Position numbers and translations under genes: made by a program
Shown: one piece after another, positions 23,673 to 34,909 of the stretch
Position numbering within the stretch: the first letter of the stretch is position 1
How the letters are laid out: each line of letters opens with the position of its first letter
Origin: Liolophura sinensis
Lineage: Eukaryota; Mollusca; Polyplacophora; Chitonida; Chitonidae
Assembly: GCF_032854445.1 (NCBI RefSeq)
Contig: NC_088299.1
Location: 16,051,608-16,115,607, forward strand
Length of the DNA: 64,000 nt
Direction: 5' to 3'
Notes under the pieces: generated by a model
What the model was told of the DNA's origin: nothing
The model's database searches: none
Seen by the model: the letters and a program-made list of their open reading frames with translations, nothing else

Positions 23673-25572
23673 GTAAGTAATTTCATTGTTTTCGTAGCAC
23701 CAAAATATATGAAGAAGTGTAAAATTGAGTTTGATAGCAGGTAATACGTGTTTCTGTACTGCTTTTAATTTGATCCGGTAGAAATTTAATAAATGTACTT
23801 TCGGATTGCTGTTGTTGCACTGTGTACAAAATATTAGGCAACACCGTCTGAAGATGGAACAATAAGCTTGCGATGTGTTCCAAGGTATCAGGTCATTTCT
23901 TACCCAAATCACTAGTCCTTTCGGGGATTTGTTACGCCGAGGCTCCTATTTACATCACGTGGCAGAGGGTATGATGCCAATCCATCATAATACCCATCAA
24001 GACCCGTTACTTGGTAGGCCTACATACATGTATAACTAGCGCAAAGCTGGCTGGACGTGCCTACCGTAACGCCTAGCTTCGCTCATATGGACTTCCACGT
24101 GAACAATTTCACCTTAAAATATACTGAAAAATATACACTGATTCCACATCATCATTCCATTATCTGTCAAAAGACATCAAAACATGAACCGGTAAACCCA
24201 TATTTTAACAACAATCCATCCGTTGAGAATTTTGAATCAAGAAAAGCAAATGACGTCTGCCATGTTTTATGTTCGAACCTCAAGCTAAAAGTAAAAAGCA
24301 AATTAATTCGTGACAAAATATACAGCTGGCTGACTGTTCAAACTTAAAGATGGCGGACCTTGGTTTGACATGTTCGATTCCAAAATCTCAGTAGCTGGAT
24401 TACTGATCAATCATAGTTTAGCAATGACAGGTTCCCATGGCAAATTTTCCATGTTTTGCAGATAGGCAGCCACCCAGGGCTCTATGTAGAAGAACTCTGT
24501 ATATGACTGGGGTAAATTAATCGTAGAATCTGCTTTTCACAATCACAGTGAGCATATCAAGAAGGTGAGCCATGACTTGACAGCAACAATGAATAGCAAC
24601 GTCAGCTTTACAACACCCTTTACATCATCTAACATATGGCTTCATTTTGTCAGATTGAGAAATCTTCATGTTCATTCATGACTTTCTTCTTTGCCATATG
24701 ATAGGAGTAGTTAAATTAAACATCACTTGTGGCAATATATGCCATCAGCTATCATGATCAAATATCACCACAGCTGACATTTGATCTGATTGAAATAGTC
24801 TAAAAGAGTAGACATTTTCAATATCGCATTGTGGCACTGTGGCAAATTTGGACATCACCGTGTTACACTTAGTGTTGAAAACTTCAAGCTGGATTAATGT
24901 AATGAGACCATTTATGATTAGCATTTTTAAATAAATTTCACATTCTGCTATTTTAACATAATGTTAATGTGAAAGACAGGCTGACAGAATTGTGGTATAC
25001 CTGGTTCCAGATGGATGGGACAATTATAGTCAAGTACAGGCACACATTTTGTCATCTTTATTTATGCAGTTTACCCTAGCATGTACATTGTGGACAGTTG
25101 TAGCGTTCTAATGTAGGCCAATTATGTGTTCATGAAATATTTCCTGTTTGAAAAGTGAGCTTGAAGAACATCATTTGTAAATATTTTGGGTAGTACCAAA
25201 CGGCCTTGAGTATGAAATGAGCAGAAACCATGTTCAACACGTACACCTATTCTCAGGAAAAAAATACAGTTATATTGTAATGAGAGCTCTTCTGAGCATT
25301 TTGAAAGTTTAAATTGTATACATGTAATTATGTTTTGAAAGCATCATGTGATGGTTGGGTTTATTCCACAGCCAATGTATATGCTAAAACATATGAAATT
25401 AATGTTTAATTAATGTTCTGAAATGCCTTCAGTTTTCCTGTGTGACTCCTGCACAGTGGAGTTAATTTCATGCATCACACATGTAGCTAAAAAATCTAGG
25501 CTGTGATGATTTTAATATTTATTGTTAGTAAGTTTCAGGTTGTTACCTTGTTCATTACAGTTTGTATTTCAG

Positions 25573-25610
25573 GTTTTAGTAATAACAGTGTAACTAGCTG
25601 AGCCGTAGTC
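25573..25610 (+). other. CDCA3: CDCA3 5'UTR part of the first coding exon
   Basis: An acceptor-like TTTGTATTTCAG ends at 25572, and the stretch to the ATG contains in-frame stops, so it is untranslated. The ATG context GTCATGGGA is acceptable. Confidence 0.5.
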
Positions 25611-27821
25611 ATGGGATCTGCAGTGAGTCACGACGCCATGGATGATTCCTATGAGGGGTCACACTCTCTAACACCTTCCAAAAGAGTTTTGTACGTGGAC
25701 CCACGGTCCCCCTCAGCTGGTATAGACAGAACACCAATACTGGTGGAGAAAACACCGCCGGCTGATGTTTTCTGGGACCCTCGTTCTCCTACTGTTGGCA
25801 TTGTCCGTACTCCTATTTCCAGTATTAACAATCGAAGTAAGTATTAAATTAATTAGGTTTTATATTCCTAAACATTTTGTTCTTCAGAAATAATTAAAAC
25901 CACCAGTGATCCTCATGGATAAATTAATCTGAGGGGCATGGTTTACTCTGATTTTAAGTGTTGCTGTCCCAACAGAATGAAAGAAGGAAACTTAGTGTTT
26001 CAGAGACCTTTTATGGGGTTTTGAATTCAACTTGTACAAATTGCAAACATTGAAAAACGCCATTTCATCAAAATGGCCAGTTCCCTCGCTCGGCCTGCTA
26101 GTGGGGGCTTGGTGACAACAGGCAGTCAAAGACAGCCATGTATTCATTTTCGCAGTCTAACGTTCGTTGAAGATCACCAACATGGTGAGCATATCTGTAT
26201 GTTACGTGGGAAAGTTTGTCAGTAACTTGTCAAGGCTGACTGCTTTACCCGGGCACTGTTCAAGTTTCCTCCACCCATACATGTAAAATCAAATGTCATA
26301 GAACAAGCGAAAAATTCTTGATGGTGCTGTAAAACAATCAAATAAATGATGTGGCCAGTAAAATGTTTTTAGTACAGTATAGCCAGTGTTCATGCACACG
26401 GAAATGTTTCAGTACAATATAATGACCATTGACAACTTTCTGGTTTGAGAGTACCTGTATATTAAATGATGTTAATGCAAATATACATGTAAATTGTAAG
26501 GTGCAAGTACTGTACTCAGTCTGACTCAGTGCTTTTTTTATTTTATTTTTTAAATGCTGGTTGCTGTGAGCTATATTATGAACAGTGTCTTTAACCTCAT
26601 GTGCGTCACATCAACCTTGACATGACGGTACCATTTCAGGCAAACAGACAGAGACAACGGAACTGATGTCTGCTGCAGAGACTGACCATGGTATGTCACC
26701 CGTGAAGTTTGACAATCTTGCCCTGAACATTGAAGATTCAGATGATGTAATGAGCAGCAAGCAGGATGATCCACTCAACCTTCACAGTCTGTCTCTGTTA
26801 GAGGAGAGTGAAGAAGACAGTTGTCAGCTCCTTCCTATCAGTCAAGGTAAGCCAGACAAGCTCATCAACCCTTCCTGATCAAATAGTCTTAGGTAGGGTA
26901 AGTGGCATTCTCTGAACTCTCAGTTCACTTAGCACCTGCATGGTATTGGTGTCGTAATAAAAGACATTGTAACAACCCTGAAATCTGGAAGGACCCAAAA
27001 CAAAGACGCTACCTTTCTGAATCCACTTTTTCCATGTTAAGACCAAATAGTAATTTCCTGAAAGGCAAGATTTAAAGTGGGCTTTAGTAATACATGTATG
27101 CGATTAGTTAACAACAAATAAAATGGGGCATCCAGTTTCAAAAGTCAGTGTCACTTTTTTCAGGTTAGAGAACTTAAAAGTTTTGAAATACCAAATATAC
27201 AATAATACAAATACCACAGCCTTTTACAAGAGCCTTGTAGATTATGAGAGATCATCTGTCCCATTGTAATCTGCCAACAGATTTTAATTACAAAACGTCC
27301 TTTCATGATTAATTTGTAATGTGTATGTGTTAGTTATTATCACCATCATTATAAAACATTATAAAAAATAAATGGAACAGCAGGGATTTCATGAAGTTAA
27401 ATTTTCTTCATAATGATAACACAGACATCTGAACACGAGTGTGTTATTCAAACTTCGCTCTGAAACGTGATTTCACATTACATTTATTTTATGTCCTTCT
27501 TTATATTTTATTCTTCTAGAAAAGCCTATCAGCTCTGAAAAAAGAATAGATTTTGGCAGTAAGCTGCCCGTCAACAAACCGCTTGCTAAACAGCTGTTCT
27601 CTAAAAGAGAGAATCGCCAAGGCAGCAGATTGAACACCTCAGACAATCGCTCGCCTCTGAGGTCACGGAACCAGGATGTTGCCTCACCAAGGAACATATT
27701 ACAACGGAAACAGATCAATTTTGTGGACAACAAGATGAACTATCGGTGTGTGAACAGTCAGAGTACTCCACCCTCTCAGGACAAGGAAAACCTCACTAAT
27801 GTGAGGCTGTGTCAGAACTAA
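25611..27821 (+). CDS. CDCA3: Cell division cycle-associated protein 3 (Tome-1 homologue)
   Basis: Three coding exons, 25611-25836, 26640-26846 and 27520-27821, both junctions phase 1 and GT-AG, encode 244 residues (human about 268). It starts MGSA, as the vertebrate protein does. Exon 1 carries the two family signature blocks DPRSPSAGIDRTPI and DPRSPTVGIVRTPI; the SP and TP sites suit CDK-type phosphorylation. The middle is acidic and low-complexity. The last exon has RSPLRSRNQDVASPRNILQ and a KEN box (K233-E234-N235) ten residues from the stop. In vertebrates CDCA3 is an F-box-like cytosolic protein that promotes Wee1 turnover at mitotic entry and is itself degraded by APC/C-Cdh1 through KEN; the KEN box here supports the same control. 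Transcription is probably G2/M-specific (see the CDE/CHR module). An upstream noncoding exon is likely. The stop-codon region is copied into a 3'UTR repeat. Confidence 0.93.
26140..26345 (+). mobile_element. Second SINE-like family, copy in CDCA3 intron
   Basis: Shares TCTAACGTTCGTTGAAGA, GTGGGAAAGTTTGTCAGTAA, TTTCCTCCACCCATA and an AAAATTCTTG...CAATCAAATAAA tail with the copy at 53.4-53.7 kb; parts recur at 41.9-42.05 and 43.13-43.26 kb. Confidence 0.65.
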
Positions 27822-28440
27822 CCTTACAGGGAACCATACCCTCACCAGGCATGGAACCTTAACACTACAAATATGAGGCTGTGTCAGAGCCAACTCCCTA
27901 CAGGAACCCACAACGTCACCAGGAATGGAATCTTAACGCCGCAAAGACGAGGCTATGTCAGAACCAACTCTCTACATGGAACCAGACATGGAGAAAACAC
28001 AGACACAAGGCAGTGTCAGAACTTACCCTGCCCATAGACACAAGGCTGTGTCAGAACTAACTCTGTCCATAGACACAAGGCTGTGTCAGAACTGACTCTC
28101 TCCATACATAGAACCACAACCTCATCAGACATGGAACTATAGTGTCACAGACATGATGCTGTGTCAGAACTCACTCTCTACATAGAACCATAGCCTCACC
28201 AGACATGAAGAACCTCACAAAGATGAGGCTGTGTCAGAACTAACTCTCTCCATACATAGAACCATAACCTTACCAGACTTGGAACCATAGCGTCACAAAC
28301 ATGAGACTGTCACATTGTGTAAGAACAAACTCTGTACATGGACCATAACCTAACTAGACGAGGAAAACCACACAAACATGAAGCAGTGTCAGAACTAACT
28401 TTCTCCCTGCATGAAACTGAAGAACATCACAAACATGAGA
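27822..28440 (+). repeat. Degenerate tandem repeat copying the CDCA3 stop-codon region
   Basis: Irregular units of about 40-70 bases begin at the very end of the CDCA3 coding sequence. The motif GAGGCTGTGTCAGAACTAAC, which contains the TAA stop, recurs with changes (for example near 27872, 27950, 28030, 28080, 28150, 28230), mixed with ACATGGAACCATA-like segments. The repeats lie in the 3'UTR. Their seed is coding sequence, as in the exon-edge arrays of the neighbouring genes. Confidence 0.7.
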
Positions 28441-30137
28441 CTATGAACTTTTGCCTGTTATTTTGCAGTTCAAACTAAAACACATTATGTGGTCTTTTAG
28501 TATAATCATTTTCATTTTATGGTATATCACATGTACAGATTTTGATTATATGTCAGCATTGTATGTGATGTTCAAGTATTACCCCAAACTGAGAGGGTTA
28601 TCATCTCATCAGTAAGCAATCAAACATCATATGATTGGAAACACCTTCAGTATCGTGGGCGCTGTTCTCATCAGTCATCTCTCTGATTGCTCTTCTGTTG
28701 TCTGATCATTTCATTGTACATATTACTTTTGTTGTGCATTTTATCATGACTAGATAAGGTTAAATTCAGTATTTTACAAACAGAATCTATTCAGTGTTTG
28801 TTGAATGTTTATTGTAATTATTGAAATACATAATACATGAAGTGGAAGAAAATTGTCTTGATTAGGTCTTCCATTAAGGGAAATTAATGTAAACATTTGC
28901 ACCTGTACAGGCAGCTTTGTATTGGTTTGGAATGAGGACATAAATGTCTGTCAGTACATTGTACATTTGGTGAATCATGGTGCACAATGTGCTTTAAAGT
29001 GGTCAGTGAAATAAAATACTAAATGTGACATTTTTTTTAAGGAGGTTTAATCTTCTTTCATTGTACTACCTGTATATGTAGCCTTATTCTTGTTTCATAT
29101 AAATGGGGATCATTTCCTGCCTAAAGTCATTCAAACCCAAGCTCTGGTTTATTGTTCACTCCTGGAGATGATGATAGTGGCCGAGTTGGTCATACAGTGT
29201 TGTATATTACAAGAGAACAATGGTCAGTCTGAGTCCACATAGGGCAGGAGTTGGTGCCTGACTAAAATAGGTCAATCTGAGGTCTGCTAGATGGCTCCTG
29301 GCATTACCATCATTAACCACACAAGATTCAATACATTATCATTTTGCCATGTGTGTGTTACAGTGCATTATAGTACAGTGTTATGGTGTCAGATGAATGA
29401 ATGAATGATTATGGCTTAATGCCACATCAGCAGTATTTCAGCCATATCTTGCCAAGAACATTTTTAAACCTGGAGGCCATAAATGGTTTTCGACTTTCAA
29501 AAGTCGAAAGAATAGACAGATGTGATTGAGAGCAGTTAAAAAAAAGTAAACCTTAGTTAAACTCGAAAACCACAATATGTTGTAATATATTATTTAGAAA
29601 AGTTTTGCATGTTAGTTGAAGATTTGCACCTTCATACCTCCGCAATTTGACATGTTTTGAACATCTTCCCCAGTCTACCAATGTAAGCATGTTTAAAAGT
29701 AGTAAATATGCATGTGCAATGACTGACTTTTACCAAAATTGGGTGCAGCAACGGTTGAATCATAATTTGTGGCAGCAAGACAATTGGTTGGCTGTGTGGT
29801 TTCATAAGAAGTTGACTGGAGACCTCTTTTTGCCTCCATATAGTATGACGGAAGCTGTGAGTGAAATTTGATGACAATTGGCAATTAGCACCTGAATAAG
29901 TCATAAGCAGAATGCTGGTTTCTATCCCCATCTTTAACAGAAGGCCATCTAGGATTGACTTCTGTTCAAAACCATATGGCGGTCAGCTTTAATGGCTGGA
30001 AGAAACATGAGTGCCTGGATTAACCCACCTACATTTAACATGTTTAAGACAACCCAATATACTATGTAATACTATGTAATACTGCAACTGGGCTTGGAAT
30101 GTAAGAACACACCATACCATGAAAATCACAAGTTTGA
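28441..30137. other. Intergenic stretch after the CDCA3 repeat, no gene seen
   Basis: AT-rich and mostly unique. It holds the candidate CDCA3 poly(A) signal and a short remnant at 29395-29460 (TGAATGAATGATTATGGCTTAATGCC) of a mollusc-type dispersed repeat that recurs at 55.84 kb. Open frames here are short and unconvincing. Confidence 0.6.
29010..29015 (+). terminator. Candidate poly(A) signal of CDCA3
   Basis: AATAAA followed within about 20 bases by a T-rich tract. It is a clear signal downstream of the CDCA3 stop on the right strand, which would give a 3'UTR of about 1.2 kb. The choice among possible signals is uncertain. Confidence 0.35.
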
Positions 30138-30358
30138 TATATTTATTTCATTGGTGTTTTATGACATTCTCCAGAATATTTCGCTTATACAATGGCAACC
30201 AGCATTGTGGTGTGAGGAAAAAGGGCAGAGACCAAGGAAAACCCATGATCATCTACAGGTTGCTGCAAGACCTTCCCATGTATGGCCGGAGAGGAAGCCA
30301 GCATGAGCTGGACTTGAACTCACAGTGACCTCATTGGTGAGAGGCCCCTGGCATGCCT
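30138..30358 (-). mobile_element. tRNA-derived SINE copy
   Basis: Has TTATTTCATTGGTGTTTTATG at the left, CAGCATTGTGGTG, GGCCGGAGAGGAAGCCAGCA and GAGCTGGACTTGAACTCACA at the right. The same family as the 46.2-kb copy, abutting the next minisatellite. Confidence 0.85.
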
Positions 30359-30359
30359 G

Positions 30360-32330
30360 GGTTACACCTGACAAATTGCGGTTCCAAGACAAGACACTGA
30401 CGGACAGATGCTGAACTTAGTCCTTGTATCCAAGAAAACATCTGTCAAACTGTGGTTCAAAGACAACCTCATTGATGGACAGATGCTGAACTCAGTCCTT
30501 GTATCAAAGAAGACACCTGACAAATTGCTCTTCCAAGACAAATTGCAGTTCACACAATCATTGGTGGACAAATGCTGAACCTAGTCCTTGTATCCGGGAA
30601 GACACCAGACAAATTGCGGTCCACACAATCACTGATGGACAGATTCTGAACCTAGTCCTTGTATCCCGGAAGACACCAGACATATTGCCGTTCACACAAT
30701 CACTGATGGACGGATTCTGACCTGTCCTTGTATCCCGGAAGACACCAGACATATTGCCGTTCACACAATCACTGATGGACAGATTCTGAACCTAGTCCTT
30801 GTATCCCGGAAGACACCAGACATATTGCCATTCACACAATCATTGATGGACAGATTCTGACCTATCCTTGTATCCCGAAAGACACCAGACATATTGCCGT
30901 TCACACAATCATTGATGGACAGATTCTGACCTGTCCCTGTATCCTGGAAGACACCAGACAAATTGCCGTTCACACAATCACTGATGGACAGATTCTGAAC
31001 CTAGTCCTTGTATCCCGGAAGACACCAGACATATTGCCATTCACACAATCATTGATGGACAGATTCTGACCTATCCTTGTATCCCGAAAGACACCAGACA
31101 TATTGCCGTTCACACAATCATTGATGGACAGATTCTGACCTGTCCCTGTATCCTGGAAGACACCAGACAAATTGCCGTTCACACAATCATTGATGGACAG
31201 ATTCTGACCTGTCCCTGTATCCTGGAGACACCAGACATATTGCCGTTCACACAATCATTGATGGACAGATTCTGACCTGTTCTTGTATCCTGGAAGACAC
31301 CAGACAAATTGACGTTCACACAATCACTTATGGAGAGATTCTGAACCTAGTCCCTGTATCCCGGAAGACACCAGACAAATTGCCGTTCACACAATCATTG
31401 ATGGACAGATTCTGACCTGTCCCTGTGTCCTGGAAGACACCAGACATATTGCCGTTCACACAATCACTGATGGACAGATTCTGAACCCAGTCCTTGTATC
31501 CTTGAATCCAGCAGACAAATTGCGGTTCACACAATCACTGATGGACAGATTCTGAACCTAGTCCCTGTATCCCGGAAGACACCAGACAAATTGCGGTTCA
31601 CACAATCACTGATGGACAGATTCTGACCTGTCCCTGTATCCCGGAAGACACCAGACATATTGCCGTTCACACAATCACTGATGGACTGATTCTGAACCTA
31701 GTCCCTGTATCCCGGAAGACACCAGACAAATTGCCGTTCACACAATCATTGATGGACAGATTCTGACCTGTCCCTGTATCCTTGAATCCACCAGACATAT
31801 TGCAGTTCACACAATCACTGATGGAGAGATTCTGAACCCAGTCCTTGTATCCTTGAATCCACCAGACATATTGCCGTTCACACAAACACTGATGGACAGA
31901 TTCTGAACCTAGTCCCTGTATCCCGGAAGACACCAGACAAATTGCCGTTCACACAATCATTGATGGACAGATTCTGACCTGTCCCTGTATCCTGGAAGAC
32001 ACCAGACATATTGCAGTTCACACAATCACTGATGGAGAGATTCTGAACCTAGTCCCTGTATCCCGGAAGACACCAGACATATTGCTGTTCACACAATCAC
32101 TGATGGACAGATTCTGAACCCAGTCCTTGCATCCTTGAATCCAGCAGACAAACTGCGGTTCACACAATCACTGATAGACAGATTCTGACCTGTCCCTGTA
32201 TCCCGGAAGACACCAGACAAATTGCGGTTCACACAATCACTGATGGACAGATTCTGACCTGTTCTTGTATCCCGGAAGACACCAGACAAATTTCGGTTCA
32301 CACAATCATTGATGGACAGATTTTGAGCTG
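30360..32330. repeat. About 69-bp minisatellite, about 28 copies
   Basis: Units contain CACACAATCACTGATGGACA, GATTCTGACCTGTCCCTGTA and CCCGGAAGACACCAGACA, with a two-to-three-base length variant (CTGAACCTAGTCC). It lies between CDCA3 and PEX14. On the minus strand each unit has TGTCTTCCAG or TGTCTTCCGG, so some copies resemble a 3' splice site, but no exon matching the unit was found. Confidence 0.93.
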
Positions 32331-32478
32331 GGTGGGAGCTGAATTCAATGAAAACTCATTGTTGAAGAGCTGTTGAACTTACAGTCAGGCTAGCTCGGAT
32401 ATCTTCATGGGTAAAGAGACTGTCCGTTCCTTCAATGCAATTCTATAAGTGATATGTTAAACTGTACCGGTACATGCA

Positions 32479-33738
32479 AAGTGCTACAGATGAGGGTTGT
32501 ACAGGCGTAAACACGCCTAAAAAATGGATGATACGCTTCTAAAATTAAAACAGAGCGTACTGTATACGCCCGAAGCTTTATGTGCATGCCCAAGTTCCTG
32601 AAAGCTTGCGTACATACGAGATTGAAAGCAGACAGTCCTGTCAAAATTAAAAGTAAATCTCTACGTGCTCGACGTTCTCCACCACATGTTAGTTTTCAGA
32701 CACTCTACAGTAAACGTGCCTATCGTGATATTTGTGTTCTTGACATTCTCGAGTGTTTGCCATGAAAAAGATGTAACAAATGGTTAAAAATGTTTTTTGG
32801 TTACTATACTCGAAGTTTTGCGTCTGTATTCCACAAAAAAACATCCTAATACTACACCCAAACTGTGTGATTTCAGTTCTCCACGAATCGTCAGTCTGCA
32901 GTGTTAAAGTATCATGGAGGGTCCAGTTCCTGACATAAACATGTATCTCTGATTTCGTGAAAAGCGAAGCTAATGCAATGGAATAAAAATATCATGAGAA
33001 CAGCTAGCAACATATGCACAGAAACACTTCAAATTTATACTACACACTGCTAATAATTAAAGCACAAATAATAAATTCTTGTCTTCAAATGTAGGATCTA
33101 CATTTGGATGCAGCCTGTATCAACAAACGTTGTGTCATCTTTTGACCCAAAGACAGCAGTTGTTAAGAAGTCTGTAAGGGCCAAGAAATGTTTAGACTGG
33201 ATCAGGCAGGCTACCATACAAAAAAATAATACTGCAACCCCTGATTTCAATTAAAGCACAAGGAATGAAAAGTACAGAATAAACTTGCCAGTGAGTGAGT
33301 TGCTGAAATAAACCCCACACAGGTTGATGCGAAGTAAATGTATTATTTTCATTCAAATTCATTCTCTTGCGGAAGAGCTGAAATAATCACTTTATTCTAG
33401 AATGTTTGTGGGCAATTTATATGTAGGCCTACATCTACTGGTATATCGGGTAGTCCTATATAACTACAAAGGGAAGAATCTCTGCACATGTCGGCCTATG
33501 TATACATGTATCCACATGTAGGCCTATGTCTTTTCTTCACCCCACTTTCACTCGATCAATTTCACACTTTCCAGGTGTATTCCTGGTGACCCCAAATAGT
33601 GAAGAGTTGGGTATTTGAGAAAAAAAAGAGTTCTGCAGTGCTGCGTACTCGGAAAGTCAGAAGTAATTAACATACTCCCTCTGCTTCAATGTTGGGAATA
33701 CCGTACTTGCTCTGACAAAACATTTATTTGTAGCACTG
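32479..33738. mobile_element. Same DNA transposon family, copy B
   Basis: Begins AAGTGCTACAGAT and ends ATTTGTAGCACTG, the same termini as copy A with two changes. Internal sequence is collinear with copy A (for example GCATACTGTATACGCC-like near the left end, GTATCATGGAGGGTCCAG in the middle, AACATACTCC near the right end) with small indels. It lies between CDCA3 and PEX14. No transposase is visible. Confidence 0.85.
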
Positions 33739-34909
33739 CATATAAACAACAGACAATATGCTACATCTGACCAGACAAGTGGGACCTCGATACAAGGAGG
33801 ATCCCATCCATGGAAAGCTGGTTACCATCCACGTGATCAGTCAGAAACACTATACCATGTATACCTACTTTTATTCTTGAATCTCACTGAACAGATTTAT
33901 ACTTTATCTTTATTTGGTTGGTTGGTGTTGATACAATGCTCAAGAATGTTTACCGGAGGAGGAAACCAAAAAGTGCCCAGGCTAAACTGCTGACCTACTG
34001 GCAACTGCGTCCCAAGAGTTGAAAATTCTACACTTTACCACGTGCCATGTCCCACCAACAAATGAAAAATAAAACAACTTCTCCAAATGTGCATGAATGT
34101 ATATATTTTCTGAGTTTGTGAAGTTCTCTAACACCCCACCCCACCGACCCCAACCCAGGTCATCAAGGATTAGCTGTCATTCTCACACTGTACAAAGACA
34201 TCTACTTACATATACCAAAGTACATGTGGATCCCCACCGATTTTGTAGACAACTGAACAAGGAAAAATATAACGGCTATTATTTTCTGCATATAAGAAAC
34301 CAAATCAATGTATACTTGATGGCCATTAGTAATTGCTGTAAAAGGTTTTGTCAATCATGTGCTAATTTCAAATATTTCCAACAACAACTTCCAAAAAGCT
34401 CTGGCACAATGTCTTGTCCTTACAGACCTGCAGATTGATTACATTTATCTTATCATCTACAACTTCTTCTACCCCATATGTTCCAAATCACTGGCATCAC
34501 TTCACCCAAACCAATCCCATAGATACCAAATCCCTGGCATCACTTCACCCAAACCAACCCCATAGGTTCCAAATCCCTGGCATCACTTCACCCAAACCAA
34601 CCCCATAGGTTCCAAATCCCTAGCATTATTTTATCCATGATGCAGAATTAAATGTAAAATCATGTTTGAGAACCATGTGAAATTAACAGCTCTACAATGT
34701 CCACCACAATTAAACTTGAAAACAATCCACATGCAGTTCTCACAGCTAACATGCCTGTAGATGTACAAAATATAACCATAATTTTTCCCAGTACATCCAG
34801 ACACAACTGCACCATATTTAAATCATTTGTTGTTGTACACAGCCTTATAAGTAAACACATGGTGGGTCTGTCAGGTGACGCCCAACAAACTTTTTTTTAA
34901 TGTCCTAGA
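33739..34909. other. Intergenic region between transposon copy B and the PEX14 stop codon
   Basis: Contains a degenerate SINE remnant (33895-34065, with GTTGGTTGGTGTTGATACAA and AAGAATGTTTACC) and a three-copy repeat near 34.5 kb. It should include the PEX14 3'UTR, but I could not settle on a poly(A) signal. No other gene is visible. Confidence 0.55.
34490..34625. repeat. About 42-bp tandem repeat, three copies
   Basis: Units contain AAATCCCTGGCATCACTTCA and CCCAAACCAACCCCATAG. Confidence 0.85.
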
